From: Priestia megaterium NBRC 15308 = ATCC 14581
GTDB lineage: Bacteria; Bacillota; Bacilli; Bacillales; Bacillaceae_H
Direction: 5' to 3'
DNA: 64,000 nucleotides
Assembly: GCF_000832985.1 (NCBI RefSeq)
Contig: NZ_CP009920.1
Location: forward strand, 4,396,501 to 4,460,500
Positions 8,721-18,411 of the stretch are shown here, one piece after another; within the stretch, counting starts at the first letter, position 1; each line of letters starts with the position of its first letter. The notes under the pieces are model-generated. The model was not told the DNA's origin, searched no databases, and saw nothing but the letters and a program-made list of their open reading frames with translations. Position numbers and translations under genes: made by a program.

Positions 8721-9605
8721 ATGAATACTTCATTATCAAAAATACTTATTTTATGTGCAGCTGTACTATGGGGAACAACAGGGACTGCCCAAGCTTTAGC
8801 ATCTGCTGAAGCACATTCCGTGGCAATTGGAGCGGTGCGTTTAGCTGTAGGGGGACTATCGCTTCTTGCAGCTTGTCTTATTCAAAAAAAGAAAGTGGAC
8901 GTAAGAAACCTTCCTATTCTGCCCCTTACGGTTGCTGCAGCAAGTATGGCCGCTTATCAGCCGCTGTTTTTTTCAGCCGTTATCAAAACGGGTGTTGCAG
9001 TAGGAACAATGGTGGCAATTGGGAGTGCGCCGCTTTTGTCAGGAGTGTTAGATTACATAGTGTACCGCAAGAAACCTACAAAAAAGTGGTTGCTTGCTAC
9101 ATTTACGGGTATTATAGGGTGCTGCAGCTTGTTGTTAAAAAAAGATAGTCAAATCGACGTGATAGGTTTAGGTATGGCGATAGGAGCAGGGGCGTCTTTT
9201 GCTTGCTATACGACTGTTAATAAAAAAATTGTTCAGCATGTTGATCCGCAAGTAGGCGCTTCTCTTGTGTTCACAGCCGCTGCTGTTCTACTAATCCCAT
9301 GCTGGTTTATGTATGATATGAGCTGGCTAATTTCTTTAAATGGAATGGGCATTGCTCTTCACTTAGGAATACTTACGACGGCTCTTGCTTATGTATTATT
9401 TTCTACAGCGCTTAAGTCGGTGCATGCGTCTACCGCCGTGACGTTATCGTTAGCAGAGCCCGTTACCGCTTTTTTACTTGGCGTCTTTTTCTTAGGAGAA
9501 TCTCTAACCTTGGTGAACATATGTGGAGCAGCACTAGTATTTGCTAGCTTAGCGTTTTTAACGTATTCTCCGAAATCATCGCTAAATCAAGAGGTGCGTA
9601 TATAA
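8721..9605 (+). CDS. EamA/DMT-family transporter
   Basis: A 294-residue, ten-helix integral membrane protein made of two EamA repeats (residues ~5-140 and ~150-285). The second repeat contains the typical LSLAEPVTAFLLGVFFLGE. DMT exporters move metabolites or drugs out of the cell; the substrate is unknown. GAAAGGAG precedes the ATG. It follows the AraC regulator by 64 bases and ends at a bidirectional terminator shared with ykpA. Confidence 0.9.
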   Translation: MNTSLSKILILCAAVLWGTTGTAQALASAEAHSVAIGAVRLAVGGLSLLAACLIQKKKVDVRNLPILPLTVAAASMAAYQPLFFSAVIKTGVAVGTMVAIGSAPLLSGVLDYIVYRKKPTKKWLLATFTGIIGCCSLLLKKDSQIDVIGLGMAIGAGASFACYTTVNKKIVQHVDPQVGASLVFTAAAVLLIPCWFMYDMSWLISLNGMGIALHLGILTTALAYVLFSTALKSVHASTAVTLSLAEPVTAFLLGVFFLGESLTLVNICGAALVFASLAFLTYSPKSSLNQEVRI

Positions 9606-9607
9606 AA

Positions 9608-9640
9608 AAATCCCCTTTCTCTAGAGAAAGGGGATTTCTT
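9608..9640. terminator. Bidirectional terminator between EamA gene and ykpA
   Basis: A perfect palindrome, AAATCCCCTTTCTC / GAGAAAGGGGATTT with a two-base centre, flanked by A-run and T-rich sequence between convergent genes. Confidence 0.9.
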
Positions 9641-9641
9641 A

Positions 9642-11261
9642 TTAAGCGTACATGCTAGCTACTTGTTTTTGCAGGTTGCTGTCTTCTAAATACTCATCAT
9701 ACGTCATTTGCTTGTCAATTACTCCGTTTGGCGTAATTTCAATTACACGATTTGCAATCGTTTCAACGAACTGATGGTCATGAGATGTGAAAATCATTGA
9801 ACCTTTGTAGCTGATAAGTCCATTGTTTAGTGCTGTGATTGATTCTAAGTCAAGGTGATTCGTAGGATCGTCTAGTAAAAGAACGTTTGAACCGCTTAGC
9901 ATCATTTTAGAAAGCATACAGCGAACTTTTTCTCCTCCGGAAAGAACATTGGCTTTTTTCAACACTTCTTCACCAGAGAATAGCATTCTGCCTAAGAAAC
10001 CGCGTAAGAAGCTTTCGCTTTGGTCATTAGGTGAATACTGACGCAGCCAGTCTACTAAATTTAAATCTCCGTTTTCAAAGTACTCGGAGTTGTCTTTTGG
10101 GAAAAAGGCTTGAGACGTTGTCACACCCCATTTGTACGTACCGCTGTCCGCTTCCATTTCACCCATTAAAATCTTCATTAATGTGGAATTTGCAAGTTCG
10201 TTGCGGCCTACAAGAGCGATTTTGTCATCTTTATTCATAATAAAGCTTACGTTATCAAGCACTTTTACGCCGTCAATTGTTTTTGTTAGACCTTCAACAC
10301 GAAGAACGTCATTTCCAATCTCACGTTCCGGAGTGAAGTTCACGTACGGATAGCGACGAGAAGAAGGGCGGATGTCATCTAATGAAATTTTATCAAGCAA
10401 TTTTTTACGAGACGTTGCTTGTTTTGATTTCGATGCATTTGCGCTAAAGCGAGCGATAAAGGCTTGAAGCTCTTTAATTTTTTCTTCTTTTTTCTTGTTC
10501 GCATCTGACGCCATTTTTTGTGCTAATTGACTTGATTCATACCAGAAATCATAGTTACCAACGTAGACTTGGATTTTACTGAAGTCAAGGTCAGCAATGT
10601 GCGTACATACTTTGTTTAAGAAGTGACGGTCATGAGATACAACAATGACTGTGTTTTCAAAGTTAATTAAGAACTCTTCTAACCATTGAATTGCTTGAAT
10701 ATCCAAGTTATTCGTAGGCTCATCTAAAAGTAATACATCAGGTTTTCCGAATAAAGCTTGTGCAAGAAGCACTTTTACTTTTTCACTACCCGTTAGTTCA
10801 GCCATTTTTTTGGCGTGAAGATCTTCAGAAATACCTAATCCTTTTAAAAGAATAGCTGCTTCTGATTCTGCTTCCCAACCGTTTAATTCAGCAAATTCAC
10901 CTTCAAGCTCAGCTGCTTTCATTCCGTCTTCATCTGTGAAGTCTGCTTTCATATAAATAGCATCTTTTTCTTGCATTACTTCATAAAGGCGAGCGTGCCC
11001 CATAATAACGGTTTTCATAACTTCTTGATCTTCATATTCGAAGTGGTTCTGTTTTAAGACAGCAAGGCGTTCGCCAGGGCCCATATGTACATCACCAGTT
11101 TGAGATTCAATTTCACCAGATAAAATTTTTAAAAACGTTGATTTTCCAGCACCGTTTGCGCCGATTAATCCATAACAGTTACCAGGCGTGAATTTAATAT
11201 TCACATCTTCAAATAACTTTCGGTCGCCAAATCGTAAACTTACATTACTAACTGTAATCAT
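9642..11261 (-). CDS. ykpA: ABC-F family ATPase YkpA/YbiT
   Basis: A 539-residue soluble twin-ATPase, started at MITVSN (GGAGG upstream) rather than the extension to 11285. NBD1 has Walker A GANGAGKST (34-42) and Walker B LLLDEP with E181. NBD2 has a normal signature LSGGE (440-444), but the Walker A position reads GRNELANST (352-360), lacking the lysine, and the catalytic Glu is Asp (LLLDDP, D465). It closely resembles B. subtilis YkpA as I recall it. ABC-F proteins bind ribosomes and modulate translation; this subgroup's task is not well defined. There are no membrane segments. Confidence 0.92.
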   Translation of the reverse strand: MITVSNVSLRFGDRKLFEDVNIKFTPGNCYGLIGANGAGKSTFLKILSGEIESQTGDVHMGPGERLAVLKQNHFEYEDQEVMKTVIMGHARLYEVMQEKDAIYMKADFTDEDGMKAAELEGEFAELNGWEAESEAAILLKGLGISEDLHAKKMAELTGSEKVKVLLAQALFGKPDVLLLDEPTNNLDIQAIQWLEEFLINFENTVIVVSHDRHFLNKVCTHIADLDFSKIQVYVGNYDFWYESSQLAQKMASDANKKKEEKIKELQAFIARFSANASKSKQATSRKKLLDKISLDDIRPSSRRYPYVNFTPEREIGNDVLRVEGLTKTIDGVKVLDNVSFIMNKDDKIALVGRNELANSTLMKILMGEMEADSGTYKWGVTTSQAFFPKDNSEYFENGDLNLVDWLRQYSPNDQSESFLRGFLGRMLFSGEEVLKKANVLSGGEKVRCMLSKMMLSGSNVLLLDDPTNHLDLESITALNNGLISYKGSMIFTSHDHQFVETIANRVIEITPNGVIDKQMTYDEYLEDSNLQKQVASMYA

Positions 11262-11642
11262 GTATGAGCAGTCCTCCAAATTCAATATCTATAAAATTAT
11301 ACCATTCTTTTGAGATAAGAGCGATATGAATACAATATTTCAAACATAAAGTGTAACCGACACTTTAAGCACTCGTCAACCATTTAAGGGAATTTTTGAG
11401 CGGTGAAACTTTAATTATTCTAGCATTCACCAAAACATTGAGCGGCAAACCAGCATGTATAATCCTTCAGTAATCAGCTCTTTTTCATTTTTAAGATGGA
11501 TGTTGTATTCCTTTGTATAAGAAACAAAAAGAAGAATAATACTACCTGGTAAATAAAAGAATTTTTATGAAGTAAACACTGATATTTTACGGGTGCTTAT
11601 TTCTAAAATTGGTTTGACATAGACATAAATAGGGTGATTATC
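11262..11642. other. Spacer between ykpA and the ger operon
   Basis: Divergent promoter region. It contains a 19-bp inverted repeat at 11348-11366 and AT-rich sequence. I could not identify a convincing forespore promoter for the ger genes; TTTGACATAGACATAAAT near 11611 is the only suggestive element. Confidence 0.4.
11348..11366. promoter_or_regulatory. Inverted repeat, possible operator
   Basis: AAAGTGT-aaccg-ACACTTT, perfect 7-bp arms, 87 bases upstream of the ykpA start. The size and symmetry fit a dimeric repressor site, but there is no T-run to make it a terminator. The cognate regulator is unknown. Confidence 0.4.
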
Positions 11643-11768
11643 ATGTGGAAATTAGTTGTTTCCTATCTTCCAGAAGGGCCAGTTTTTATACAAGCAGTTC
11701 TGGTTTTTTTCATCCCATATATAATCTACAAATTATTAAGCGGGATTCGTAATTCAGAGGAAGAGTGA
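11643..11768 (+). CDS. 41-residue membrane peptide leading the ger operon
   Basis: The ATG at 11643 follows AGGGTGA, and the peptide [20 protein letters not shown]... has one hydrophobic helix (about residues 14-33) and an acidic tail NSEEE. Its stop codon overlaps the start of the GerA-type gene (TGATG), implying translational coupling. It is much shorter than the two-helix D subunits known for germinant receptors, so it may be a new accessory peptide. Confidence 0.6.
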   Translation: MWKLVVSYLPEGPVFIQAVLVFFIPYIIYKLLSGIRNSEEE

Positions 11769-13345
11769 TGGAAGTGAAAAAATGGAAATCGGCAGTGAAA
11801 AAAATAGGCAACCATGCGAACGAGAAGGAAAACAAACAGGAATCTATACACCAAGATTCATCTAATCATGTTACGGATCATTTAGCTTTAACTCTAGAAG
11901 TAATTAAAAATGAAATTGGTCATAATTCCGATGTTCATTTTCGTGAGTTTATTATAGGACGCACCGGCATTCAGGCAGCTATTATTTTTGTAGAGGGGCT
12001 CTCAGATAAAGATCTTATTGAAAAACATATTTTGTCATCATTGATGGCTGATTTTTCAAAAGAATATCAACAGGATCAGCTTTACGTAAAGGGAAGCCTT
12101 TCAAAAAAGTGTATTAAAAGCCAAGTATTATCAATTAGTGATGTAGAAGAGGTCCATTCTATTAAAGACGTAATATCAAAAGTCTTAACAGGATCTACGG
12201 CTCTTTTAATTGACGGGTTATCACTTGCCTTAATTCTTGGTACAAGCAAAGTAAAAACAAGGACGATTGAAGAGCCCGTATCAGAAGCATTAGTGAGAGG
12301 GCCAAGAGTAGGCTTCACTGAATCGTTAAGTGATAATACTTCTTTATTAAGAGGAAGCGGAGATATTGAAAATTTGTCGCTGGTGAAATTTCAAGTAGGA
12401 AAGCGTTCCAAAAAAGACTTAGTTGTTGCTTACATAAAGGAGATTGTTGATCCAGAACTAGTTGAAGAAGTAGAAAAACGAATTAAAAAAATTGATCTTG
12501 ATAATGTACCGGAGTCTGGATATGTTGAACAACTCATTGAAGATAATTACCTTAGTCCCTTTCCTCAAGTACAGAATACGGAGCGTCCCGATCGTGTAAT
12601 TGCTGCTTTGATGGAAGGGAGAGTAGCCATTTTATTAGACGGGACGCCTTTTGCTTTGATTGCTCCCGTTACGTTTAGCATGATGTTACAGTCGCCGGAA
12701 GATTATTATGAAAGGTGGATTCCCGGTACATTCATTCGTTTTCTTCGTTATATTGCAGTGGTTCTTTCCCTTTTTACCCCGGCTTTGTATATTGCGTTTA
12801 TTTCATTTCATCCAGGGATGATTCCGACTAAATTGGCTATTTCCATTATAGGAACAAAGTCTGGAGTGCCATTTCCAGCCCTTATAGAAGCCTTATTCAT
12901 GGAAATAGCTATCGAAATCTTGAGAGAAGCTGGACTCAGGTTACCAAAACCAATTGGTCCAGCAATGGGAATTGTCGGTGGATTAATTATTGGAGAAGCT
13001 GCTGTGCAGGCAGGGATTGTTAGCCCTATTTTAGTGATTATTGTAGCGTTAACTGCCATTTCATCGTTTGCTATTCCGCAATATAGCGTCGGGATTTCAT
13101 TGCGTATTCTTCGCTTCATAGCTATGCTATGTGCTGCCATACTTGGATTATACGGCGTTGTTTTATTTTTCCTTTTTATGACCAGTCATTTAGTGAAACT
13201 AAAAAGTTTTGGCGTATCTTACATGAGTCCAGCGGTACCCTATCGTTTAAGTGAATGGAAAGACTTGATGGTCCGTATGCCTCTTATGATGATGAAAAGA
13301 CGTCCAAAGATGATGCACACCAAAGATTCTCTACGAAAAGGATAG
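11768..13345 (+). CDS. Spore germination protein, GerA family (A subunit)
   Basis: A 525-residue A subunit of a germinant receptor in the spore inner membrane. A soluble N-terminal half (~1-300, including [13 protein letters not shown] and the [12 protein letters not shown] strand) is followed by the conserved [20 protein letters not shown] and four to five transmembrane helices ([15 protein letters not shown], then [17 protein letters not shown]). Length and order match GerAA/GerKA. The start at 11768 overlaps the stop of the small membrane peptide. The gerB and gerC genes follow immediately. Germinant specificity cannot be read from the sequence. Confidence 0.93.
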   Translation: MEVKKWKSAVKKIGNHANEKENKQESIHQDSSNHVTDHLALTLEVIKNEIGHNSDVHFREFIIGRTGIQAAIIFVEGLSDKDLIEKHILSSLMADFSKEYQQDQLYVKGSLSKKCIKSQVLSISDVEEVHSIKDVISKVLTGSTALLIDGLSLALILGTSKVKTRTIEEPVSEALVRGPRVGFTESLSDNTSLLRGSGDIENLSLVKFQVGKRSKKDLVVAYIKEIVDPELVEEVEKRIKKIDLDNVPESGYVEQLIEDNYLSPFPQVQNTERPDRVIAALMEGRVAILLDGTPFALIAPVTFSMMLQSPEDYYERWIPGTFIRFLRYIAVVLSLFTPALYIAFISFHPGMIPTKLAISIIGTKSGVPFPALIEALFMEIAIEILREAGLRLPKPIGPAMGIVGGLIIGEAAVQAGIVSPILVIIVALTAISSFAIPQYSVGISLRILRFIAMLCAAILGLYGVVLFFLFMTSHLVKLKSFGVSYMSPAVPYRLSEWKDLMVRMPLMMMKRRPKMMHTKDSLRKG

Positions 13346-13351
13346 CAGCTT

Positions 13352-14479
13352 ATGATAAAAGGAAGTGAATCAGTGGTAATGATAAATTCAAACGATCGTA
13401 TTACGACGCCACAAACAGCTATTATTGTCATCAATTTTATACTTGGAACTGGTATTCTGACGTTGCCGCGAACAGCTGCGGAACAAGTGAAAACACCAGA
13501 TGTGTGGTTAACTGTTATTCTAGGAGGAATAGTCACTATGATAGCAGGGATAATCATGGTGAAGTTAAGCCGGAAATTCCCTGGAAAGACGTTTTATCAA
13601 TACAGTAAAGAAATTACAGGGAAATGGTTGAGTAAGTTAATTAGCTTACTTATGATAGGTTATTTTTTACTGCTTGGTGGTTTTCACGCCCGTTCATTGG
13701 CAGAAGTAACCGGATATCTCTTGCTGGAAGGAACGCCGACGTGGGCTATTATTATGCCATTTATGTGGATAAGCCTCTATTTAATTAGAGGAGGCATTAA
13801 TTCGATCGCTCGACTGTTTGAAATTATATTCCCTATTACCGTTATTCTTTTTTTACTGGTAGCTTTTATGAGTATGAAAATATTTGAAATAGATAATCTG
13901 CGCCCAGTACTTGGATCAGGGGTCCTTCCTGTACTAAAAGGGGTAAAAACAACTGCTCTTGCATTTACGGGTCCTGAAATTATGTTAATCATTTTAGCTT
14001 TTATGAAAGAACCACACAAAGCAGGAAAAGCTGTGCTAGTTGGAATTACTATTCCTATATTTATTTATGTGATTACTGTTGTAATGGTTATTGGAGCGTT
14101 ATCGATTGATGGAGTAGTAATAAGAACATGGCCAACGCTTGATTTAATAAGGAGTTTTGAGCTGACAGGCTTGATTTTTGAACGATTTGATTCCTTGCTG
14201 CTAGTTGTATGGATCATGCAGATGTTTGCTTCTTTTACTATTAACCATTACGCCGCTTCATTAGGACTGTCTCAGCTTTTCCAAAAAAACATTCATCCAT
14301 TTATGTATGGTTTGCTTCCGGTTATATATCTTATTTCCATGATTCCTAAAAATATTAATGATGTATTTAAATTGGGAGATGTGATTGGCAATATCGCCTT
14401 AGTTTTATTTGGCTTTTTGCCGCTGCTTCTTCTCATTATTTCAAAAGTAAAGGGAGTAAAGTATGAAACAAACCTTTAA
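13352..14479 (+). CDS. Spore germination permease, GerB family (B subunit)
   Basis: A 375-residue, ten-helix protein of the amino-acid/polyamine permease fold that forms the B subunit binding germinant in GerA-type receptors. It starts at the ATG at 13352 (AAAGGA upstream); a second in-frame ATG at 13379 (TTPQTAIIVINFILGTGIL follows) is a plausible alternative. It overlaps the following gerC by 17 bases. It belongs to an A-B-C operon in the usual order. Confidence 0.92.
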   Translation: MIKGSESVVMINSNDRITTPQTAIIVINFILGTGILTLPRTAAEQVKTPDVWLTVILGGIVTMIAGIIMVKLSRKFPGKTFYQYSKEITGKWLSKLISLLMIGYFLLLGGFHARSLAEVTGYLLLEGTPTWAIIMPFMWISLYLIRGGINSIARLFEIIFPITVILFLLVAFMSMKIFEIDNLRPVLGSGVLPVLKGVKTTALAFTGPEIMLIILAFMKEPHKAGKAVLVGITIPIFIYVITVVMVIGALSIDGVVIRTWPTLDLIRSFELTGLIFERFDSLLLVVWIMQMFASFTINHYAASLGLSQLFQKNIHPFMYGLLPVIYLISMIPKNINDVFKLGDVIGNIALVLFGFLPLLLLIISKVKGVKYETNL

Positions 14480-15674
14480 CCATTTCCAGTTCCTATTGGT
14501 TTTGTTTTCTGTTTTTTTGCTCTTACCTCTGGCAGGCTGCTGGAGCAGTCATGAAATTGAAGAGCAAAGTTTTGGAGTGGGTGTGGCTTATGATAAAGGT
14601 AAGGAGTCCATAGCTGAAAAAGAATTTGATGAACAAGGAGGAGGGTATACTAAAAAGAACCTGATTACGTCAACGTATCAACTTATCACTCCTCAAGTCG
14701 CAAGTTCAACGACTAAACAAGGAGGATCGCAGCAAAAATCATACGTAAATATCTCGGAAACAGGAGATTCTCCTTTTCAAATGCTTCGTGAATTATCTTT
14801 AAGAAGTGATACTCCTTTAACTAGTCCCCATATGAAAGTAATGGTTATCAGTGAGGCTCTTGCACGAGCGTATAGTTTAGAGCAATTAGTGGACCAAACT
14901 CTTCGGGACAATGATTTTAGACCTAGTTGCCTTGTGTTTATTAGTAAAGGAAGGGCTAGCGACACGTTAGAATCAAAAACAGCAGGAGAGATCCCGGCTT
15001 TTCACCTGTATGGAATGATAGACAATACGTATCGAACAACGCGAATTTTACCGCCCATGCCGCTTATTAAATTAGCAAGCAAGATTCAAACTGGGTCTAG
15101 TTTTCTGATGCAAAATGTATTATCAGCAAATGGAGAAATCAAATTTGCGGGTGCTGGTATAATTAAAGGGAAAACAAGCAAAATGATTGGGTTTTTGAAT
15201 GAAGAAGAACTAGATGGTTTGGCTTGGATCACAGGAAAAGGAAAAGGTGGCCTAGTGAAAAGCTTTGATAAAAAGACCGGTCAGCTGATTGTATATGAAA
15301 TAGAGTCTATGAAAAGTCACATTCAACCCCATGTTAAAGGAGATAATATCTCTTTTGATGTACACATTGAATCAGTGGGAAGGCTATCTGAAAGTTGGAT
15401 GACCTCAGGGAGCGCTTTTAATAATCAATTTTTACAGAATGCGCAAAAAACTTCAGAAAAAAAAGTAAAGTACCTGGTAACAAACGTACTAGAAAAAATG
15501 CAAACAAAATATAAAGTTGATGTTGCAGGTTTCGGAAATCAATTGAGAATTAAGCAGCCTAGAACATGGATGAGGGTCAAAGAAAATTGGGATCAAACAT
15601 TTAGTGAAGTGCCAATTAACTATGATGTGAAGTTAACGATTAAAGATTATGGAGCATCCGGGTCAAAAAAGTAA
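14463..15674 (+). CDS. Spore germination lipoprotein, GerC family (C subunit)
   Basis: A 403-residue lipoprotein. The signal peptide ends in LLPLAGC, and CWSSHEIEEQSF follows, the conserved GerC opening. The family C-terminal domain is present at about residues 215-395. GerC subunits sit on the outer face of the spore inner membrane with the A and B subunits. The start lies inside the end of gerB; AAAGGGAG is upstream. It completes the operon begun at 11643. Confidence 0.92.
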   Translation: MKQTFNHFQFLLVLFSVFLLLPLAGCWSSHEIEEQSFGVGVAYDKGKESIAEKEFDEQGGGYTKKNLITSTYQLITPQVASSTTKQGGSQQKSYVNISETGDSPFQMLRELSLRSDTPLTSPHMKVMVISEALARAYSLEQLVDQTLRDNDFRPSCLVFISKGRASDTLESKTAGEIPAFHLYGMIDNTYRTTRILPPMPLIKLASKIQTGSSFLMQNVLSANGEIKFAGAGIIKGKTSKMIGFLNEEELDGLAWITGKGKGGLVKSFDKKTGQLIVYEIESMKSHIQPHVKGDNISFDVHIESVGRLSESWMTSGSAFNNQFLQNAQKTSEKKVKYLVTNVLEKMQTKYKVDVAGFGNQLRIKQPRTWMRVKENWDQTFSEVPINYDVKLTIKDYGASGSKK

Positions 15675-15797
15675 GCACCCGACTGTAACTTTGCTTATCG
15701 TTATGTCAAAAATGAAAAAAACCCAAAAAAATAATAATCTCAGACTTCCCACGAAATACTCATCGCATGCTTCGTACGGAGCCTTCAATAAACAACA

Positions 15798-15830
15798 AAT
15801 AAGAGCTGCCGATTTTCGACAGCTCTTATT
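15798..15830. terminator. Terminator between gerC and ytoQ
   Basis: AATAAGAGCTG / CAGCTCTTATT, 11-bp perfect arms, between convergent genes; AT-rich tails on both sides. Confidence 0.75.
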
Positions 15831-15835
15831 CGTTG

Positions 15836-16276
15836 TTATTCAAAAATATAAGCTAATGCTTGAAGAGCCTGTTCTGGCGTTTCGACTACAACTTGGGCTT
15901 TGTTTGCCAGTTCTTTAAGCGGGTGATGCAGTTTTTCAGGGCGAACCAAAATTAGCGGTTTATCTAATGCAATGGCTGTCGCCGCATCCATTGCGCTGTT
16001 CCACTGCTTGTATTTTTCGCCAAATAAAGCAATAACCACATCAGATTTTTTAAGGAGCACCTGCGTACGTAAATTATTAATTTGAGAAGCAGCTTCATCT
16101 TTTAAGACAGCGTTAGGCTGTTTTCCTAAAATTTCTTCTCCAATGTTGTCGGAGCGGTCATGGTCTGTCATGGGACCGACAAAGGTAAGGGGAAGGTTTA
16201 ATTGTTCTGCTTGGTTTTTAATTTCGTCTCGCCAGTTATCGTGAATTTGCCCAGCAAGGTATACGGTTAAGTTCAT
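15836..16276 (-). CDS. ytoQ: YtoQ family protein
   Basis: A 146-residue soluble protein that closely follows my memory of B. subtilis YtoQ, including VYLAGQIHDNWRDEI at the N-terminus, FVGPMTDHDRSDNIGEEIL and VIALFGEKYKQWN. The fold resembles nucleoside 2-deoxyribosyltransferase-like proteins. The function is unknown. GGAGGA precedes the ATG. Confidence 0.88.
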   Translation of the reverse strand: MNLTVYLAGQIHDNWRDEIKNQAEQLNLPLTFVGPMTDHDRSDNIGEEILGKQPNAVLKDEAASQINNLRTQVLLKKSDVVIALFGEKYKQWNSAMDAATAIALDKPLILVRPEKLHHPLKELANKAQVVVETPEQALQALAYIFE

Positions 16277-16443
16277 TATGTAGAAGTCCTCCTCTAACTA
16301 AAGTTTGTTTTATTTTATCAAATGTAAGCGGATAATACGAATGATTTGAATGGGCTACTTTTCCAAAAATAAGGTTATAGTAGACAAATAGTTAAAAAAG
16401 AGAAACAATAGAAGGCGTATTGCTAATTAAAGAAAGGATGTAC

Positions 16444-17358
16444 ATGATGACAGAAACAGTGCTACAAGTAGATCATGTCAGTAAAGTAATTGGGAAGAAA
16501 ACCATTTTGCATGATGTATCCTTATCGGTTGAGCGCGGTGAGATTTTCGGATTGCTTGGTCCAAACGGCTCTGGAAAAACAACGTTAATTCGTACCGTCG
16601 TAGGACTCATCAAAGAAACAGAGGGAACAATTATCGTCAATGGATTTCCTTTAAAAGAACAGTTTACATCAGCTATGAAATCAATTGGAGCGATTATTGA
16701 AAACCCTGAGTTTTATGATTATCTGACGGGCTATCAAAATTTAAAACACTTTGCGAATATGCATGAAGGGATCACATCAGAACGCTTGGATGAAGTGATT
16801 GCTTTAGTAAAGCTTGAAAACAGCATTCATGCAAAAGTGAAGACGTATTCTCTTGGGATGAGACAGCGTTTAGGAGTAGCTCAAGCCATTTTACATAAGC
16901 CTGCATTGCTTTTACTAGACGAACCAACAAATGGTCTAGACCCAGCGGGAATGAGAGAATTTCGTACATATTTACAAACGCTTTGCAGGGAAGAAGGAAT
17001 TTCAATCTTAATCGCGAGCCACTTATTAAAAGAGGTAGAAGCATTATGTGACCGCGTTGGCATTATTCAAGACGGTGAGTTAAAAGCCATTCAAGATCTA
17101 TCTCCAAATCGTCAAGACCAAGGAATGTACGTAGAATTTGAGTTGTCTGACGCGCAAAAAGCAGCGGATCTTTTATCACAAGAATTTGAAGTAACGATGA
17201 GATCACATATTATCGACGTGGCGATTGTAAAAGAACAAATTCCAGCTGTAAATAGAAAATTAGTGGACAGCGATATTTTAGTCTACCGAATCACTCCTGT
17301 GTATGAGACGCTTGAAGATTCGTTTATGTCCGTTACGGAAGGAGAGCACCATGCTTAA
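16444..17358 (+). CDS. ABC transporter ATP-binding protein
   Basis: A 304-residue ATPase. Start chosen at 16444 (AAAGGA six bases upstream). Walker A GPNGSGKTT, signature YSLGMRQRLGVA, Walker B ALLLLDEPTNGLDP and the H-loop ASHLLKE are all present. The C-terminal ~80 residues form the extension typical of BcrA/YhaQ-like ABC-2 exporters. The gene overlaps the permease gene by eight bases, so the two make one complex. The substrate could be a peptide antibiotic or drug; not predictable. Confidence 0.92.
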   Translation: MMTETVLQVDHVSKVIGKKTILHDVSLSVERGEIFGLLGPNGSGKTTLIRTVVGLIKETEGTIIVNGFPLKEQFTSAMKSIGAIIENPEFYDYLTGYQNLKHFANMHEGITSERLDEVIALVKLENSIHAKVKTYSLGMRQRLGVAQAILHKPALLLLDEPTNGLDPAGMREFRTYLQTLCREEGISILIASHLLKEVEALCDRVGIIQDGELKAIQDLSPNRQDQGMYVEFELSDAQKAADLLSQEFEVTMRSHIIDVAIVKEQIPAVNRKLVDSDILVYRITPVYETLEDSFMSVTEGEHHA

Positions 17359-18118
17359 GCTAATTCAAAATGAACATATGAAATGGTTTCACAAAAGAAG
17401 CACAAAAGTCACGTTTATTACCATCGGTATTTTAACTCTTTGTATGGCTCTATTAATGAAAAAAGTAGCAAACAGTGCAGGAACAGAAGACAACATTTTG
17501 AACTTCCTGTCATTTAGTTCAGGTATGCTGATTCTCATTCAATTTTTCGCTCTTGCTGTTGGAGGGTCAATGGTTGCAAAAGAGTTTGAAGCAGGCACTA
17601 TTAAGCTTCTTTTAATTCGCCCTGCTAGACGTTCAACGATTTTAGCATCCAAGTACCTAACCCTCATTTTAATTAGCTTGTATTATTTACTGAGCTATTT
17701 GCTTTTTTCGTTTGTATGGGGAGCCTTGTTCTTTGGATTTACCAGTCTAGAAGGAGATGCGCAGCTGCTTAAAAATATTACGCTTACGTATGACAGTGCG
17801 TATATGGAAACGTTTATGATGATGACGTTCGCATTCATGCTGTCGTCTTTATTTAGAAACAGCGCGCTTGCTTCCAGTCTGGCTATTGTCGTAAGTATCG
17901 GGGCGAAAGCTGTAACAGGACTAGTATCACAGTTTGGTTTATGGTGGGGGAAATTTTTACTGTTCGCCAACACGAACTTTGTGCAGTATATGGACGGAAT
18001 GAAGACGATGTTTGACGGCATGACAATTCCATTTTCCATTTTCATCTTGGTGGCGCATTTTGTCTTCTTTATGGGCGTGGCATGGGCAGCGTTTTTGAAA
18101 CGAGACGTAGCTAATTGA
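17351..18118 (+). CDS. ABC-2 type permease
   Basis: A 255-residue permease with about six membrane helices, started at MLKLIQNEHMKWFHKRS, where GGAGAG lies upstream and overlaps the end of the ATPase gene. It has the family's short cytoplasmic N-terminus before helix 1 and the MVAKEFEAGTIKLLLIRP motif after helix 2. It partners the preceding ATPase. Confidence 0.9.
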   Translation: MLKLIQNEHMKWFHKRSTKVTFITIGILTLCMALLMKKVANSAGTEDNILNFLSFSSGMLILIQFFALAVGGSMVAKEFEAGTIKLLLIRPARRSTILASKYLTLILISLYYLLSYLLFSFVWGALFFGFTSLEGDAQLLKNITLTYDSAYMETFMMMTFAFMLSSLFRNSALASSLAIVVSIGAKAVTGLVSQFGLWWGKFLLFANTNFVQYMDGMKTMFDGMTIPFSIFILVAHFVFFMGVAWAAFLKRDVAN

Positions 18119-18158
18119 TGTGAGAATTTTCGCACTATATATTTTTCTAAAATAGCAT

Positions 18159-18187
18159 TTGACAATTAAATAAAAAGAGCTTACAGT
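18159..18187 (+). promoter_or_regulatory. Sigma-A promoter for the SAM-riboswitch transcript
   Basis: TTGACA, a 17-base spacer, then TACAGT, about 35 bases upstream of the riboswitch aptamer. Confidence 0.75.
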
Positions 18188-18221
18188 AGTGAAAGACTAT
18201 TTTTAAAACAACTATAAACTT

Positions 18222-18328
18222 CTTATCAAGAGAGACGGAGGGACTGGCCCTATGATGTCTCGGCAACTGGCTGTACGCAGTGCGGTGCCAAATCCAGCAG
18301 ACGATGTTTCGTTTGGAAGATGAGAAGG
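18222..18328 (+). ncRNA. SAM-I (S-box) riboswitch
   Basis: The S-box core is plain: CTTATCAAGAGAG opening the P1 helix, GGAGGGACTGGCCC, a GATGTCTCGGCAAC block, GGTGCCAAATCC, and the closing GATGAGAAG. The last element can pair with either the 5' strand of P1 or with CTTCTTATC in the following terminator, giving the usual SAM-off switch. S-boxes control methionine and SAM genes by transcription termination, so the downstream transporter should be expressed when SAM is low. Confidence 0.95.
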
Positions 18329-18350
18329 GTAATCTTATGATACAAATAAG

Positions 18351-18387
18351 AGACCTCTTCTTATCAATAAGAAGAGGTCTTTTTTTA
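18351..18387 (+). terminator. Riboswitch expression-platform terminator
   Basis: AGACCTCTTCTTAT / ATAAGAAGAGGTCT stem plus seven Ts between the aptamer and the transporter gene. The 5' arm overlaps the anti-terminator pairing region. Confidence 0.92.
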
Positions 18388-18411
18388 TTACGTAAACAAG
18401 AGGTGTTAAGA

